Made by a program: the position numbers and the translations under genes. Positions 42,546 through 56,289 of a stretch of 64,000 nucleotides of DNA are shown here, in pieces. Within the stretch, counting starts at the first letter, position 1; each line of letters starts with the position of its first letter. The DNA comes from Sipunculus nudus (taxonomy: Eukaryota; Annelida; Sipuncula; Golfingiida; Sipunculidae), in the NCBI GenBank assembly GCA_026874595.1, contig CM049316.1, positions 1,180,001 to 1,244,000 of the forward strand, in the 5' to 3' direction. A model generated the notes under the pieces. That model was not told the origin of the DNA and did not search any database. It worked only from the letters and a program-made list of their open reading frames with translations.

Positions 42546-45500
42546 TCGCTCATGTAGCAATATTCCAATCCCGTAGGAATTGAATGCCCAAATTGAGATA
42601 GAACTTGTTTTCACTTTATTTAGGTGTAAGCTGATGGAAAAAGTTAGGTAACAAATTTAATCAACCCCCTGACCCCCCAAAAATCCAAGATGGCCGCCAT
42701 CATAATAAAACAGCCGAGATATTGCTTTGATATTGTAACTATCGCATTAAAATGAATAATATTGGATCGATTTATAAGATTTTGAAAATGTAACGGTAAC
42801 CAACTACTTCAGGAGCTATCCAAAGGTTCCGGAGGGTTTCAAGGTCAAGGTCAAACATATTTACCAACCCTCAATCTAAAGAATAACATTAGACATCTTG
42901 GGTACTATGCTGTGATTTATTATGTGATATGGTTTTCAAATAGTCAACAGTATTAATAATTGTCTTGGCAGAATAATATACCATAGGGACCATAATAAAA
43001 TAAATTACACTAATATAGTCATATGGTTTTCAAATGGACCTTAAAGGTGCCCATTCATCTACCTTTTTGAAAGAGAATTTGTGATTTCTGGCTTCTCTGT
43101 GTATATATTAATGATCTAAAGGTGTTCTGGTTTTGAAAAGTTCTTATAATACCTCCGTGAAGGATGTATGAACTTGTTGATCAACAACATGTTTGTAAAC
43201 ACAGCAATGTTGACAAAAGGGGAGAAAATGTGACCTAACATTGTATGTGGCATATATGTGGTGGCCCAAAATTTGTTGTAAAAAGCCATTTGGAAAACTC
43301 TCGCCTATCCTGCTTGCTATCCGATGCCATTGTTGGATTTGCTTTGGCAGGGTCCCACATATTATAAACACATTGATATAAACTAAACAAACAGCCTATG
43401 TGCGTGATATCGACGTATTCTGGCCTATTTTGAATAAAATCTCAAAAGGAATTACCTTTATTTTGTAAAAGGTCAGATAGGTGATCTGGCCCCTTAAAAA
43501 CATGAAATTGATGTGCGTTTTGCATATTTCACATATTGATGATTCTCTGCTGATATATTGCTTAGTATTAATTGTCAACAGTATTAATGCGAAACATTTT
43601 GAAATCAATTTGTGTGGTTAGTAAAAAAAGATTAAAACAGCCTTGTTGATCCTGATACAGGAACAATCTATGGCATGTTATTATTCCAGATGCCTGGTAC
43701 ACTTCGAGGAGATTCAGTAGAAACCTTTGTCTGAATACCTTTGGAATTACCTGAGTATGGGTGGAAATAGGTCAGCTATTATTGTAATTGTCACAAAAAG
43801 ATTGAACTAGTAAAACAGACAAATATGCTGCCCTGACAAAAGAAGACAACACATCAGCACGTGCACATGGTCATACTAGTGCAGTCTGTAAAAAAATGAT
43901 AAGTGTGTACATGTAAATGGCATCTGGCGAATTCAAATACTTGTACCTTTAAGAACTCTTTAGGTCAATGTCGGATAATCGGGACCAAGCACCTAAGATT
44001 TAGATACCACTCCCACAGATGAAAATTGAAAATATCAGGAATTACTGTCAGGTCTGCATCGACCAGACAATGCATGTGCATAGGAAAACCAGAATACCAC
44101 AGCAGCTGGTTATAAGATACGCTTAGAACGTCTTTGAATAACATTGAGATGGGCAGAGGAATATATAATATAAGGATGACTGTTACAAATGACCATATAT
44201 ATGTATGTAGTTAAAGTCAACATGGATTTATCTTGAACATGGTTGAAATTATGTATTTTATGTCAATCTTAAGGCACAGCAACGCCTGAAAGATAGTCAG
44301 TGACGCGGGAATATTGGAAATACTTTTTTTCTGCTATAGTCCTATTATATAAATTATTTGGTGAAACCGTTGACCATGCAACTACGGAGGCCGATTATGC
44401 TTGGTAAGAGATTTAGTGTTAAATTTGAGAAATTCGAGAAACAATGGAAGATCTCTGGTGAAGGTTCCCTCCTTAATTTGGAAATACTACTGCATGATCA
44501 TACTCTTTGTTTCTTATCTGTTATATATGTTGGTAATATCTCTGGTAATAACGGGGATAAAAGACATTGAAATTCAAAAATATGTTGAAATCAATTGTCA
44601 ATTCATGAATCACAACACCTGTAATAACACGGTAGTATAATCGCATGATAAAAGCCTCGAACGTTTTCTCCCCAACGTCTCTCTGTGCAAACGATATGAA
44701 AACCTTGATATAAATAATGCCTCCTGTATAGGGAGAAAGTTTTGAATATGCAGTTTAAAGAAGAATATTTTGAGGTATTATTCACATTAGAAATATGTGA
44801 ATTTTCATAATCCACAACTTTTATTCCATTAAATGTCTTAGGATAATGTGGTTAAACCTAAGTGGGGCTTAGCTTTAATGTTCATATTTTTACAAGTTAA
44901 AACTTAGGATATAAACTGCACGGTCCATACATTCAATTGTATGTTACATGTTGATTCATGTGTTTCCAAGTTAACCACTCAGAAAAAATCAACAAATTTA
45001 ATTTTCGTGGTTAAATAATTGATCAGGAAGTCTATGTTTAACTTTGCCAATTTAATGACTTCTGCAGTCTAGGCAGAGCACTTGTAAGAGTAAGAGCTGA
45101 CACCAATCCAGACTGGGCGCTCAACAGACTAACGCGTAACGGGAAGGCTGTGCCTTATCAGACCCGAGTGCAATTTGGGGATTTATATCCTTGTGATATG
45201 ACCACGCAGAGTGCAATCAAAGAAAGACCCACTTCCTAAGTATACAAATATTTAGATGTTATCTAACAGAGCAAATCACACATACTTTAATGAATAATTT
45301 AATTGCTGGGGAATAGAACTAAAATCACGAGTAGTTACGTTTGCGTTAAAAATGGAGGCGACTATCTTCACCAAAGAAAATATTTTAAGAAAAATTCCAT
45401 CCGTGATGTTTGCCTTTATGCCCAGATCTACATGGTCCTTTTTATCCAACAAGTGCACCGTAGAGATATTTGTATTCCCGTAATATACACATTTTCCATT

Positions 45501-45776
45501 AGGAATAATGCGTACTCATATGCAGTTTTACATATGCAGAAGTGTCTTCTTTTCTGGTGATCAAATATGGCTGATTAGTTTTTTATGTGCATTGTATGTC
45601 TCTTTTTAGCTTTTAAAAGTACCTTATCAATAACTTGTTACAATTAGACCTGTTTCAGCTCATTTTTAGATAAACTGAATAGAAACAAATATCTAGACAA
45701 TCCTTTCACATATCAAACTGGTGTAACACACCATGGCTTCAATCACCATACAAGGTCAACTAGATGTTTCTCTTAC
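42546..45776. other. Intron, no recognised feature
   Basis: About 3.2 kb of AT-rich sequence between the last array fragment and exon 45,777-45,830. Scattered short ORFs (for example near 44,358 and 45,303) have no recognisable domain or flanking splice logic. Nothing else can be supported here. Confidence 0.55.
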
Positions 45777-45830
45777 CTTAGGAGGGTATTTGAAAGGTGT
45801 ATCTCCAAAGTTGAACTGCATTTCAGCATT
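45777..45830 (-). CDS. DDX1: DDX1 exon: SPRY to helicase linker
   Basis: 54 bp, 18 codons, phase 0 at both ends, reading NAEMQFNFGDTPFKYPPK. It matches the NAEL-[KQ]-FNFG-x6-PPK segment of DDX1. Acceptor atcatag, donor gtaaga. The next exon is 26.2 kb away across the satellite-filled intron. Confidence 0.93.
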
Positions 45831-47472
45831 CTATGATACAAAGAAACATAAAAATACACAATCAAATTTAATACAATCACAAACTCAGAACAATATAGGT
45901 TACTCAAAAGAAATTATTTATTCTCTAAATTTATATCATATAAAAGTTAACCACTCAAGTCTATCACTTCAAAAGGCAGAATTTAAAAAAAGCACCTCAT
46001 GGCTGCCTACAAATTTTCACAGTATAACTTGAAGGTTCCCTTTTTATGATCCAATCTTACCACACAGGACCTACACAGTGTATTCTGATATACTAGCTCA
46101 CAATCCCGGTAACCAGGCTTTTTTATCGGGGTTGGGGGATGTGTTAAATGAGATGAGGAATGTTGCCTCAACTTTTTATTATGAAATTTAAATTAAAAAT
46201 ATAGTTTAAGTGGGATACTATCTCAATAAAAAATGTACAAATATTTCTACATTTATTTTGTGGGCACTGCTGAGAAATTCATACATTGGTAAATTTACCT
46301 TGGAGATCTGGTCAGTGATGTTAACATTTGTGAACCAGAAAAGGAAGTGGAGTCATTAAGATTTTCAAAGATCATATTATTATTTTTAGACATAAAAAGG
46401 ACAGTTTAATGTAAGGTATCCCAATAAAATCATATTCAAATTTATTTAACCCTCTCATATATGGAAAGTCCAAATAATAATGGATCCAATTAAATCAGGC
46501 TATAAGAAATGAGTGCCAAGGGATTGAGAGTCACATGTTTTTCAGATATACTGACCATGCAAGTGGGTTAGTGATTGGGTCAAATGTCAGGCCAAACATG
46601 CTTAAATCCATCACTGACCGCAGGGTTTATTCATATGCACAACAGACCTTACTCCTGCGCCAGAGGTTGAATGTGTCACATGCATATTTCACATAATCTA
46701 TAAGTACCGATGATGCACATTGAATGTGTCACATGCATATTTCACATAATCTATAAGTACCGATGATGCACATTTAACAGCAATGAGGATACTGTGTATA
46801 TATGACTGTTTACTTATGTTCATTGACAATTTCATTATCATAATAATTTTGCCCTTTATGAATATTACAAATTTAAAACCACAATGAATATGATGCTACA
46901 GTATGAGAAATAATTCAACTACCTGTGAATCAACATACAACATATTATAAGGCTGCTTGTGCATTTAAGACCATTTTAAATAAAATTAAGGCAACATGAA
47001 CTTTAATGTAAAAGGGCTGGTTCCCAATTGTTTCATGACCTAAATACCTGTTTTTTTTCAATGTTTTTAATATATTTCATGTATTTCATTTTCATGTATT
47101 TCATTTTAACATCGGATATTTCAGGAAATCATATTTACCCTCAACTTGGATAAATGTACTCCACCAACTCAGAGGTTTTTTTAAATAAATGCATTGCATT
47201 TACAGGACTTTAAAAAAAAGTATTTTTTAAGGAAATTCAATAACTTGAAACTCATTTTTAAGTTAAGAAATATGATTCTATGGTCCCTTACAAACTACAT
47301 GAAAGTTTATGTTGTACAAATAATTTATGTTCTGGTATTAAGTACTATATGTGCCAGATATATTAAGATTTAAATCTTATTGAAGTTTTGGTGTATATAT
47401 ATGTGTATTTTTGCTCGTTTGTTTATATTTTATTATGGTGAAACCTACAAATGGCTTTGTTAATGGCCTTAC
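45831..47472. other. Intron, mostly without recognised features
   Basis: A 1.64 kb AT-rich intron. Apart from the 53-bp tandem duplication at 46,668-46,773, no repeat, coding or RNA feature was recognised. Confidence 0.6.
46668..46773. repeat. Perfect 53-bp tandem duplication
   Basis: Two adjacent identical 53-bp copies beginning TGAATGTGTCACATGCATAT. Their identity suggests a recent duplication. Confidence 0.9.
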
Positions 47473-47549
47473 CTTGAGTACAACAGCTGCAAAGAAACTT
47501 GACTGCCGCATGTTACCAGGGATGTCATACGCCTTCCCCAAATCAATGC
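47473..47549 (-). CDS. DDX1: DDX1 exon: end of SPRY domain
   Basis: 77 bp. Two bases complete the split glycine, then 25 codons read IDLGKAYDIPGNMRQSSFF and AAVVLK, matching the G-x-D-L-G-x-A-[FY]-[DE]-I-P block and the following F-P/A-A-x-V-L-K of DDX1. Acceptor ctatag, donor gtaagg, phase 0 out. Confidence 0.95.
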
Positions 47550-47849
47550 CTATAGAGGAGCACAGAAATCAGAATAACAGACTTTAACTTAACACTCAGA
47601 GAACTCAGTGGGGAATGATTGTTACATAGCAGGATCAGGGCAACACAGTTTACCAAATTAGTCTTTCAATGAAGGCATATATCGACTGTGATGTATAGGT
47701 AAAGTTTCATTGCAATGAATGTCATTCACTTATTACAATTTCTTTTCTCTTAGTTTACCTTTACAAAATACTGCAATGAAAGAGCTCTTTATGTTAAATC
47801 TTTCTTCACACAAAATGAAAGAAAACTGGATCCTTGGAGTGAAACATAA

Positions 47850-50800
47850 CAAGGCCCACAGGCCTAATGCGAACCTGTGCAATGAGATTACACCAGGTAT
47901 AATGCTTCAATGCTGGACCATTACTTTTCAAGAACATGTGTAACATGTATATGAACAATGCAAGTAATAAACACTTAGAACAAGAAACAATTACACAAAT
48001 ATCACTGCTGCAATTCTGGCATGGTTGCACACAACACAAAAACCAGAATATGGGTAGTCAACAAGCGACTACTTGTATCCGCCAAAATCAGAGTGGGAAA
48101 GGTGAAGTGAGGCATGGATTGAGTGGCAAGGGGAAATAGAGTGAGGTGTGTTGCATAATAGCCTAGATGTCTGCAGCTAAAATGTGTATGTAGGTTGGGC
48201 CCCCTACCACAAAATCCAGAAAGCTGTCCCAGATGTATAAACATGCAATATTTTAGGCAGATAAGTCAAACCACTTCTGAGATATGAGTGATTTTAGTCC
48301 ACAGCAGACAAACAGACGGACGCTGTGCAAAAATGGTGGCAGGTGGCACCACCAGTTTAAGTGTATGTTATAAAGCTTTCCAAGGGCTACATTTGTGCAA
48401 AATCTTTAGTTTCATCAGTCAAACCAGTTTGTGTAAGATTAAGAGATATGGGAGATCTATACTCATGCAAAATTTCAGGGGGATATGTCAAACCAGTCCT
48501 GAGATATAAGCCTTAATGTCTGCAGCCTATACATAAATGTAGGTGGCACCACCTGCCACAAAATCCGGAAAGCTATCCAAGATGTATAAACCTGCAAAAT
48601 TTTAAGCAGATATGTCAAACCACTGCCAAGATATGAGTGATTTTATCCCATGGCAAACAAACAGACGGACGCTGTGCAAAAATGATTGCAGGTGGTGCAA
48701 CGAGTTTAGCGTATGATAAAGAGCTATGTGAGATCTATAAACATGCAAAATTTTTGCCCAATCAGTCAAATGGTTCCTGAGATATGAGCTTGGATGTCTG
48801 CAGCTAAAATTTGAATGTAGGTGGTGCCACCTGTAATAAAATCAAGAAAGCTGTCAAGGATGTATAAACCTGCAAAATATCAGGGGGATAAGTCAAAACC
48901 ACTGCCGAGATATGAGTGATTTTATCCCAAGGCAGATGAACAGATGGACGCTGTGCAAAAATGGTTGCAGGTGGCACCACCAGTTTTAGTGAATGTTATA
49001 AAGCTTTCCAAGGGCTATATTTGTGCAAAATCTTTAGTTTCACCAGTCCAACGGTTCCGGAGATATGTGGGTTTATGTGTGGAAAAAGACACACAAATGG
49101 ACGCTGGGCAGGGAGGAAAGGTCAGAGGGCGCAGCAGTTCACATGTGACCAATCATAATTCTGAATTTTAAAAAATTCTGTTTGTCGGAGTTCTCCGGAA
49201 ACCTATGCGGTGATGGCGGCAGCATCGAAACTCTGTTTTGGCGGAGACAATGATTGTAGCTGGCACCACCAGTATTTTATACAACGAAGAGATACTGTGG
49301 TTGCCTTTTTGTTCGCGAGGGTTTTAATTTCGCGATATTCGCGAATGGGAAATAATCGCGAAAATGAAACCCTCGGGAATAATTGGCCAGTTGAGTATGT
49401 TCTTCTTGTTCAGTGAATCCAATACTTGTATGTAAATATTTTAGAACAGTGAGAAATTTAATAATTAATTTAATAATTACATTCAAGCAGGTATAGGGTA
49501 AATGTTCCCTTGAATTTGAACTACACTACCTGTGCTGTGTGTATGGGACCATCGTTATACAAGTAGAATAGCACAAACTCATGAATTATTCTCATTTTAT
49601 AATACACACTGGTACGGCTTTACCTAAGATTTGATATAGTTTCTGGTGAAATCGCGAAAATGAAACCCTCGCGAAACATTCAAAATTGAGAAATCGCGAA
49701 ATTTCAGTCTCGCGAATATAAAGCCAACCACAGTATATACATATGCCCAATGTCAGACTGATATGTCAAACCCCTCCTGTGAAATAAGCATGGACATACA
49801 CTGTGCAAAAATTATTGTAGGTGGCGCCACCAGTCTTGTACACTATAAAGCTACCGATATAAACCCAATATGTATATACATGCCCAATTTTAGGCCGATG
49901 TATAGAATTCCTCTGTAGAAATAAGCAGGCGCATACACTGCAAAAGTCAATGTAGGTGGCACCACCTGTCTTGTAAATGAGAATACCATCAAAGACGCAT
50001 AGACAGGTCAAAATATCAGTCCAATACATCAAAATCCCCAGAGTTTGATGCACTGGGCTGACAAGGTGAGTAAGGCAGTTGCCCCCAAGTGACCTGTGAC
50101 AAATTGCTGCCTCAAGCTACTGCACTGAGTGACCTCTTGACCTGCACCTGGCTAGACTGAGTGAACTTTTGACATGTACCTGGCTGCACTGAGTGAACTC
50201 TTGACCTGTTGCCTAATCTGCCACAGTTGGCAGTCTGCCAAAGCTATAAATAGATTCAGGCTGAACTTTGGTGCCAAATATGATGCAGTGAGCAGTCTGC
50301 CAAAGCTATAAATAGAATGCAGCTACTGCACTGAGTGAACTCTTGACCTATACCTGGCTACACTTCTTCTAATCCTGGCACTGTGCCAAAACTATTTATA
50401 GAGCTGACATCATCTTGGCTAATGGCCAACATCAAGGCACTGGTAATCTGCCAATGGTAAACCAAGTGCTGCCATCTGAACACAAAAGTGGTCCCTACTT
50501 GAAATAACTTTGAAATTTATTTTCCCAATACAAAATGCTTTTCAGCTGACTTTTTATAAAAAAGAAATCAGGAATATATGTAAAATTATTACGATGCATA
50601 CTGAATACAAAAATTAAAATACGGATATATCTCATTGATGGCAAATTCTTCAATTAAGATGAGTAGGGATGCCAATAATTTATAATCCATGTACAGTTGT
50701 CTTTATATAGCCACAGAGAGCTGAATATCCATGATTGTAACATTACCTGGTGTAATGAATAACTTTAATCATAAATCTAAATTTTTTAAAAGCTTTTAAA

Positions 50801-51946
50801 AAAACTTTCTTGTCAACATTAACCAAAGATGGCATGATGTAATAGATGCTGATAAACTGGTGCCAGGCTAGATGTAACAGCATGTCACAGCTAACATATA
50901 TGGTAAAATGACTCAATTCAATCTCCATAATTCAGCCAAAAATCATTCATGTGGAACCATTATTGACAATTATTATAAGAATTATTGTAGGAATTATTCT
51001 TGTAAAATTTTTAACAAACTGGCTTCAATGGCATCAGCCGAAAAACGTTTCGCAGGTTTATAACTCATATAGGATGATACAGTAAACTGGCTAAGTTTAG
51101 CTTCCCATAACTCACCCAAAAAGCACTGAACCAAAACCATTTGAACAAACCTGAATTATCAACATCTGAAGATAATTAATGTGTGAGATTTAAGAATTTG
51201 GCCCAGTGGTTTTTAAGGAGAAGATCTTTGTAGCCACTGAGCTAAAATGGGCTGTTATGGCATATGACCAAATTCAGCTTCCCATAACTAAGCTAAAAGT
51301 CACTGAAAAGAGACCATTTGAACAAATTTCAGAAAGCACTACCCTAGGATCATTTCTGTGTGATATTGAACATTTTGGCCATATGGTTTTAGAGAAGAAG
51401 TTTTTTGTAGCCCTCAGTGTGATACAGGCACTGATGAACCTGTACAAAAAGGCAGATGCAGGTTGCACCACCAATACCTCAATTCAAATGTGACATATGT
51501 GACAAACATTGGCATAAAATTTGGTGATGATAGCTCCAGCCGTTTCTGAGATTTTAATTTTAATGTGCTTTTTTGGACAAATGACTAAATTCAACCTTCT
51601 GTAACTCAGCCGAAAATCTCCAAACTGGAACCATTCGAATAAACTTGGGAAAGATTGTTCCAGGGATCATTTTTGTGAAATACTGAACATTTTGGCTGGA
51701 CAGTTTCGATGAAGAAGATTTTTAAATGTTTTTAAGGTTTTTCCCTATAAAATCGAAGTTAATGCAGATACCCAAAAAATAAGCTCAGTCCGATGAAGTT
51801 TGACAAGTAACTGATTCTTACATGCAATTTGGAGCTGCTAGCTCTGACAGGTTCTGGGACAGCATGGGTTAACTTACAGCTGACGGTGGACGGCTGACGG
51901 TGGATAGATGACCCTGTGCCATCCTAAAAGCTCACAGGTTCGCTAA
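47850..51946 (+). mobile_element. Long Helitron-like family 2 element with nested MITE
   Basis: Starts CAAGGCCCACAGGCCTAATG then GCGAACCTGTGC; ends AAGCTCACAGGTTCGCTAA. It is 4.1 kb, including a 439-bp MITE at 49,295-49,733. The core has tandem blocks of ~250-300 bp at 48,170-49,140, each with GGTGGCACCACC and a short dinucleotide-rich tract ending GGACGCTGTGCAAAAATG. A region of TGAACTCTTGACCTG repeats with MEF2-like sites follows at 50,090-50,400. No coding capacity was recognised. Confidence 0.75.
49295..49733. mobile_element. MITE with TA target duplication
   Basis: Terminal inverted repeats: CTGTGGTTGCC at the left and the complement of GGCCAACCACAG-type sequence at the right (ccaaccacag). 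The inverted similarity runs inward through TTCGCGAG, AAATTTCGCGA and CGCGAAAATGAAACCCTCG. TA flanks both ends (49,293-49,294 and 49,734-49,735), as for Tc1/mariner-type MITEs. It interrupts a family 2 element. No transposase is present. Confidence 0.75.
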
Positions 51947-52194
51947 GAAAAGGTAAAGGTGGGGGTTTATAGTCTGATATCACCAACTATGTCAACCTCA
52001 TCTGACTTTACACTCTACCTTCCTGGTTTTTCAGGTCTGTTCATTCTTAAAACTTTTCTCTGCTCCCATTGGGAGCATACAACAAAACACAAGGGGTTCA
52101 TCTGTAACTTAAAACATTTACAAAATTCTGATCTAATGTCTGGTATACAATTAAATCTAAATTAAATATAACTCTTTCCCTAAACAAGGACTAC

Positions 52195-53953
52195 AGGCCT
52201 AATGCGAACCTGTGCAATGGTTTATACTCCAGGTATAATGCTTCAACGCTGGGCCATAACTTTTCTAGTAGGCCTACAACTTGTATACGTAGAAGGCATC
52301 AGAGATGTATACAAGTGCCAAATTTCAGGCTTATATCCCCTCCTGAGAAATAAGCAGGGACGTTCACTGTTCAAAAATTATTGTAGGTGGCGCCACCTGT
52401 CCTATGAACAGGAAAGCCATCAAAGACGCATAGACAGGTCAAAATATCAGGCCAATACATCAAACTTCTTGAGTTTGATGCACTGGGCTGACCAGGCTTA
52501 GGTGATAAAGACAGATGCCCAAAGTGAACTGTGACAAATTGCTGGCTCAAGCTACTACACTGAGTGAACTCTTGACCTGCACCCGGCTGCACTGAGTGAA
52601 CTCTTGACCTGTTGCATAATCTGACACATTTGGCGGTATGCCAAAGCTATAAATAGAATCCAGCTACTGCACTGAGAAAACTCTTGACCTTCACCTGGCT
52701 GCACTGATTGAACTCTTGACCTGTTGCCTAATCTGATACAGTTGCCAGTCTGACAAAGCTATAAATAGATCCAGGCTGACCTTTGGCCTGTTGCAAAATC
52801 TGAAATAGTTGGCAGTCTGTTAAGCTATTTAACCTGAAATCTAGTGGCATGGTGTTATAGATGCTAGATGTAACTGCTTCACACAGCTAACATATATGGT
52901 AAAATGATTCAATTCAATCTCCATAATTCAGCCAAAAATCATTCATGTGGACCCTTTAAAGACAATTATTATAAGAATTTTTGTGGGGATAATTCTTGTA
53001 AAATATAATACAAATTGGCTTGAGTGGCATCAGCTGAAAAAAAAGTTTTGCAGGTTTATCACTCGTAAAGGAAGATACAGTAAACTGGCTAAGTTCAGCT
53101 TCCTGTAACTCAGCCAAAAAGCACTGAACTAAAACCATTTGAACAAACCTGAATTATCAACATCTGAGGATAATTAATGTGTGAGATTTAAGAATTTGGC
53201 CTGTTGGTTTTTGAGAAGAAGATTTTTGTAGCCAATGAGCTAAAATGGGCTGTTATGGCAAATGAGTAAACTACTCATAACTCAGCCAAAAGTCACTAAA
53301 CTGAGACCATTTGAACATACTTCAGAAAGCACTACCCTAGGATCATTTCTGTGTGATATTACACAATTTTGCCGTATGGTTTCAGAAGAGAAGTTCTTTG
53401 TGGCCCTCAGTATGATACAGGCACTGATGACCCCGTACAAAAAAGGCCGATGCAGGTGGCACCACCAATACCTCAATTTCTGATATGACTCATGTGACCA
53501 ACATTGGCATAAAATTTGGTGATAGCTCCAGCCATTCTTGACACTGAAATTTTAGTATGCTTTTTTTGACAGATGACTAAGTTCAACTTCCTGTAACTCA
53601 GCTGGCCAAAAATCATCAAATTGGAACCATTCGAACAAACTTGAGAGAGACGTTATAAGAGGTTATTTCTGTGAAATATTGAACAATTTGGCTGGACTGT
53701 TTCAGAGGAGAAGATTTTTAAGGATTTTTTAGCTTTTCCTCTATAAAATCTAAGAAAATGCAGTTAGCCAAAAAATAAGCATAATCGGATATAGTTTTTC
53801 TGATGGCTAATTTTTTGCATAAAATTTGGTGATGCTAGCGCCTGTCGTTTTTTTGTAAATAGTATGGGTTAATGTAGAGAAGACGGATGCCGGACAACAG
53901 AGGACGGACGCTGGATGACGCCACACCATCGTATTAGCTCACAGGTTTGCTAA
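52195..53953 (+). mobile_element. Helitron-like family 2 element
   Basis: Starts CAAGGACTACAGGCCTAATG then GCGAACCTGTG; ends AGCTCACAGGTTTGCTAA. It contains GTAGGTGGCGCCACCTGTCC near 52,383, the TGAACTCTTGACCTG repeat region with CTATAAATAG copies, and a GACGGACGCTGG tract before the end. About 1.8 kb with no coding capacity. Confidence 0.75.
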
Positions 53954-54332
53954 AAAGACTTTCTAACCATTAACATGTAAATTAGGTAAATATATTTCTT
54001 TAAGTTTTGACAAAGTACATTATGTTCTGGTCTGGAACTTCAGTAGCTTATGCAAAGCTGACCTAATTTCTGGTAAGAGCATAGGGAATATACTAAGGAC
54101 CATATATACCAAATTTGAATGAAACAACACCAATGGAGGATTTTGCTTAATTTCTGGAAGGAAAGAAGTCACATTGACCTAATTTTGGGTTTGGTAAAAC
54201 ATCTAGCTCTATTTCCAATTTTGGAGTTGACGGTTTAACACTTTCAAAACTGTTAACAGAAGTCTGGCCAGATGGATGATTGACAAAGGACCATGACTTT
54301 AGCTCAAATGACTTACAGTCTGCTGACCTAAA
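53954..54332 (+). mobile_element. Decayed family 1 3' region
   Basis: Resembles the second half of the 6,567-9,387 element (CTGACCTAATTTCTGG, an aggaagtcacattgaccta-like stretch, and an end of CTCAAATGACTTACAGTC, CTGCTGACCTAA). The 54,333-54,552 stretch to its right shows nothing recognisable. Confidence 0.5.
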
Positions 54333-54552
54333 ATCAGGTTAAGCATCTTCCAAGTGAGCTAAAAGTTTAATTCCAGGAGAGATTACCCAATATTCCTGAT
54401 TGAGTGTACCAGTGTAATGCATTGCAAGGCCTAGCCAGCCGTAAGAGATATGAATGAAATGCTACAATATATACACCGAATTGCAGGTTATATCTCAATA
54501 TTATTTTTAAAGGATTTCATATATTATAAAGGCTTTAATATATCATTTATAA

Positions 54553-55170
54553 CAAGAGCACTGCAAAAGTGCATAATACGCCTGTCATGTATCTGGTGAC
54601 CTGTGACCTCATTAAATATGCGTCAACTTTGATGAGAATGTAACTCAGGAGAGAAAGTCTATTGGTAAATATGTATAATGAGTTTCATGTAAATCAATAG
54701 GATTTTTGTAAGTCACCAAGGTACTTCCGAAGTATGGTGACCTCTGACCTCATTAAGTATGCATAAATTCTGAAGAGAATGTAAATCAGGTAAGAAAGTC
54801 TATTGATATATATATATAATGAGCTTCATGAAATCCATAGGATTTTTGGTAAGTCAGCAAGGTGCCTCCAAAGTGCAGTGACTTCTGCCCTCATTATATA
54901 TGCCTGGATTTAGCTGGAATTCTAACGTAGGTGAGATATTTTACTGATTAACATCTCTAATGAGTTTTATAAAAATACCTTCACATCCTTTGTAAGTTAT
55001 CTTGGTGACACCACAAAGTAGCTGAGTGACCCTTGACTTTTTTTTCCTTCATATTTCTTTTTTCTCTGATGTCTCAGTAATTCATTTTCTTTATTTTTTT
55101 TATCATTGACATCAGAGAGAAAGAATATTATGTCAATCATTTTAACACAGAACATATGTATGACTGAATG
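54553..55170 (+). mobile_element. Possible sixth element family with CAAG start and hairpin
   Basis: The start CAAGAGCACTGCAAAAGTGC contains the hairpin GCACT/AGTGC, then ATAATACGCC. This follows the same plan as family 2 (CAAG, palindrome, TAATGCG) with different sequence. About three diverged ~130 bp tandem blocks follow, each with a TGACCTC-type segment and GTAAGTCA. The 3' end was not identified. Confidence 0.5.
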
Positions 55171-55175
55171 TGAAA

Positions 55176-56100
55176 CAAGGCCTACAGGCCTAATGCGAAC
55201 CTGTGTTTGGGAGTATGAATGGAGGTTTATTTTTAAAATTTAATATTGATCCTCTTATGTCCTGCATGTCTACCTTAGTCATTATGATTTCACCAAAATG
55301 GACATTTAGGACCTGCAAGTTTCAGACTAAGACATTTTAAAACTAGGATGTATTAGTTAGGATATTTCGGATATGTTCTTCTTGCCAGGGAGGATTATTG
55401 GGACAGATGAACGGACAATATGGCAGCATGGTTTCCGAGAACTTTTTTAATGTTTTTTTAGCTTCTTCCCTATAAAATCTAAGAAAATGCAGTAAGCCAA
55501 GAAATAAGCAAAATCAGATAGAATTTTTTAGATGACAAATTTTTTGCGAAAAAATTTGGTGATGCTAGCTCCTGCCCTTTTTGAGATAGCTATGACGCAC
55601 AACGGATGACTGAAGTCAGACAACAGACAACGCCACACCATTGAATAAGCTCACAGATTGGCTAAAAATGTAAACAAGTTTTTTCCAAACAGTTGAAAGA
55701 TATAGATCCAATAGTTCTAATCTTGGCATTCTGCATCTTAAAGATGTGTCTTGATGTCTAGACGCTGTGTCAGACGCTGTGACATTGTCTAGACACCAGA
55801 CAGAGCCAAGTCAGTTGCCTTCTGTGAAATATTGGACAATTTGGCTGGACCGTTTCAGAGAAGAAGATTTTTAAAGGTTTTTAAGCTTTTTCTCTATATT
55901 AATGCAATTTTCTCTAAATTAATGCAGATACCCAATAATAAGCTCCAGGGCACCAAGTTTCACATGTGACTAATTCTTACATATAATATGGAGCTGCTAG
56001 CTCCGAAGGTTTCTGACTTTCAGCCATGGACGGCGGAAAGCCAGCCCTGGACGAAGGATGGGCGATGCTGGGCCATCGCATAAGCTCACAGGTTCGCTAA
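55176..56100 (+). mobile_element. Helitron-like family 2 composite
   Basis: Starts CAAGGCCTACAGGCCTAATG then GCGAACCTGTG. It has a worn internal end at ~55,650-55,665 (GCTCACAGATTGGCTAA) and a clean end at 56,084-56,100 (GCTCACAGGTTCGCTAA). The stretch between repeats GTCTAGAC-rich sequence also found at 60,140-60,300. No coding capacity. Confidence 0.7.
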
Positions 56101-56289
56101 AAATAAGATGCCTTGTGACACTAAAATATTATATATTTCTGCAAAGTTACAGACAATAGTTACAACTAAGTATTTTATCTCATCGGGTCTTTCCACAATA
56201 TTTTCATTTACTTAAATACAAGTAATTTCACATTTGCTTAAGTGTGTATGGTTTCAAAAAAAATATTAACTCAGTCTTAGTTGAGTTCA

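Noticed and set aside
44358-44640. Two overlapping plus-strand ORFs of 70 and 79 codons in the intron
   Set aside because: No recognisable domain, no splice or promoter logic, and length is within chance for this composition.
45060-45240. A GC-richer patch considered as a tRNA-derived SINE
   Set aside because: No A-box/B-box pair, cloverleaf or tail could be identified.
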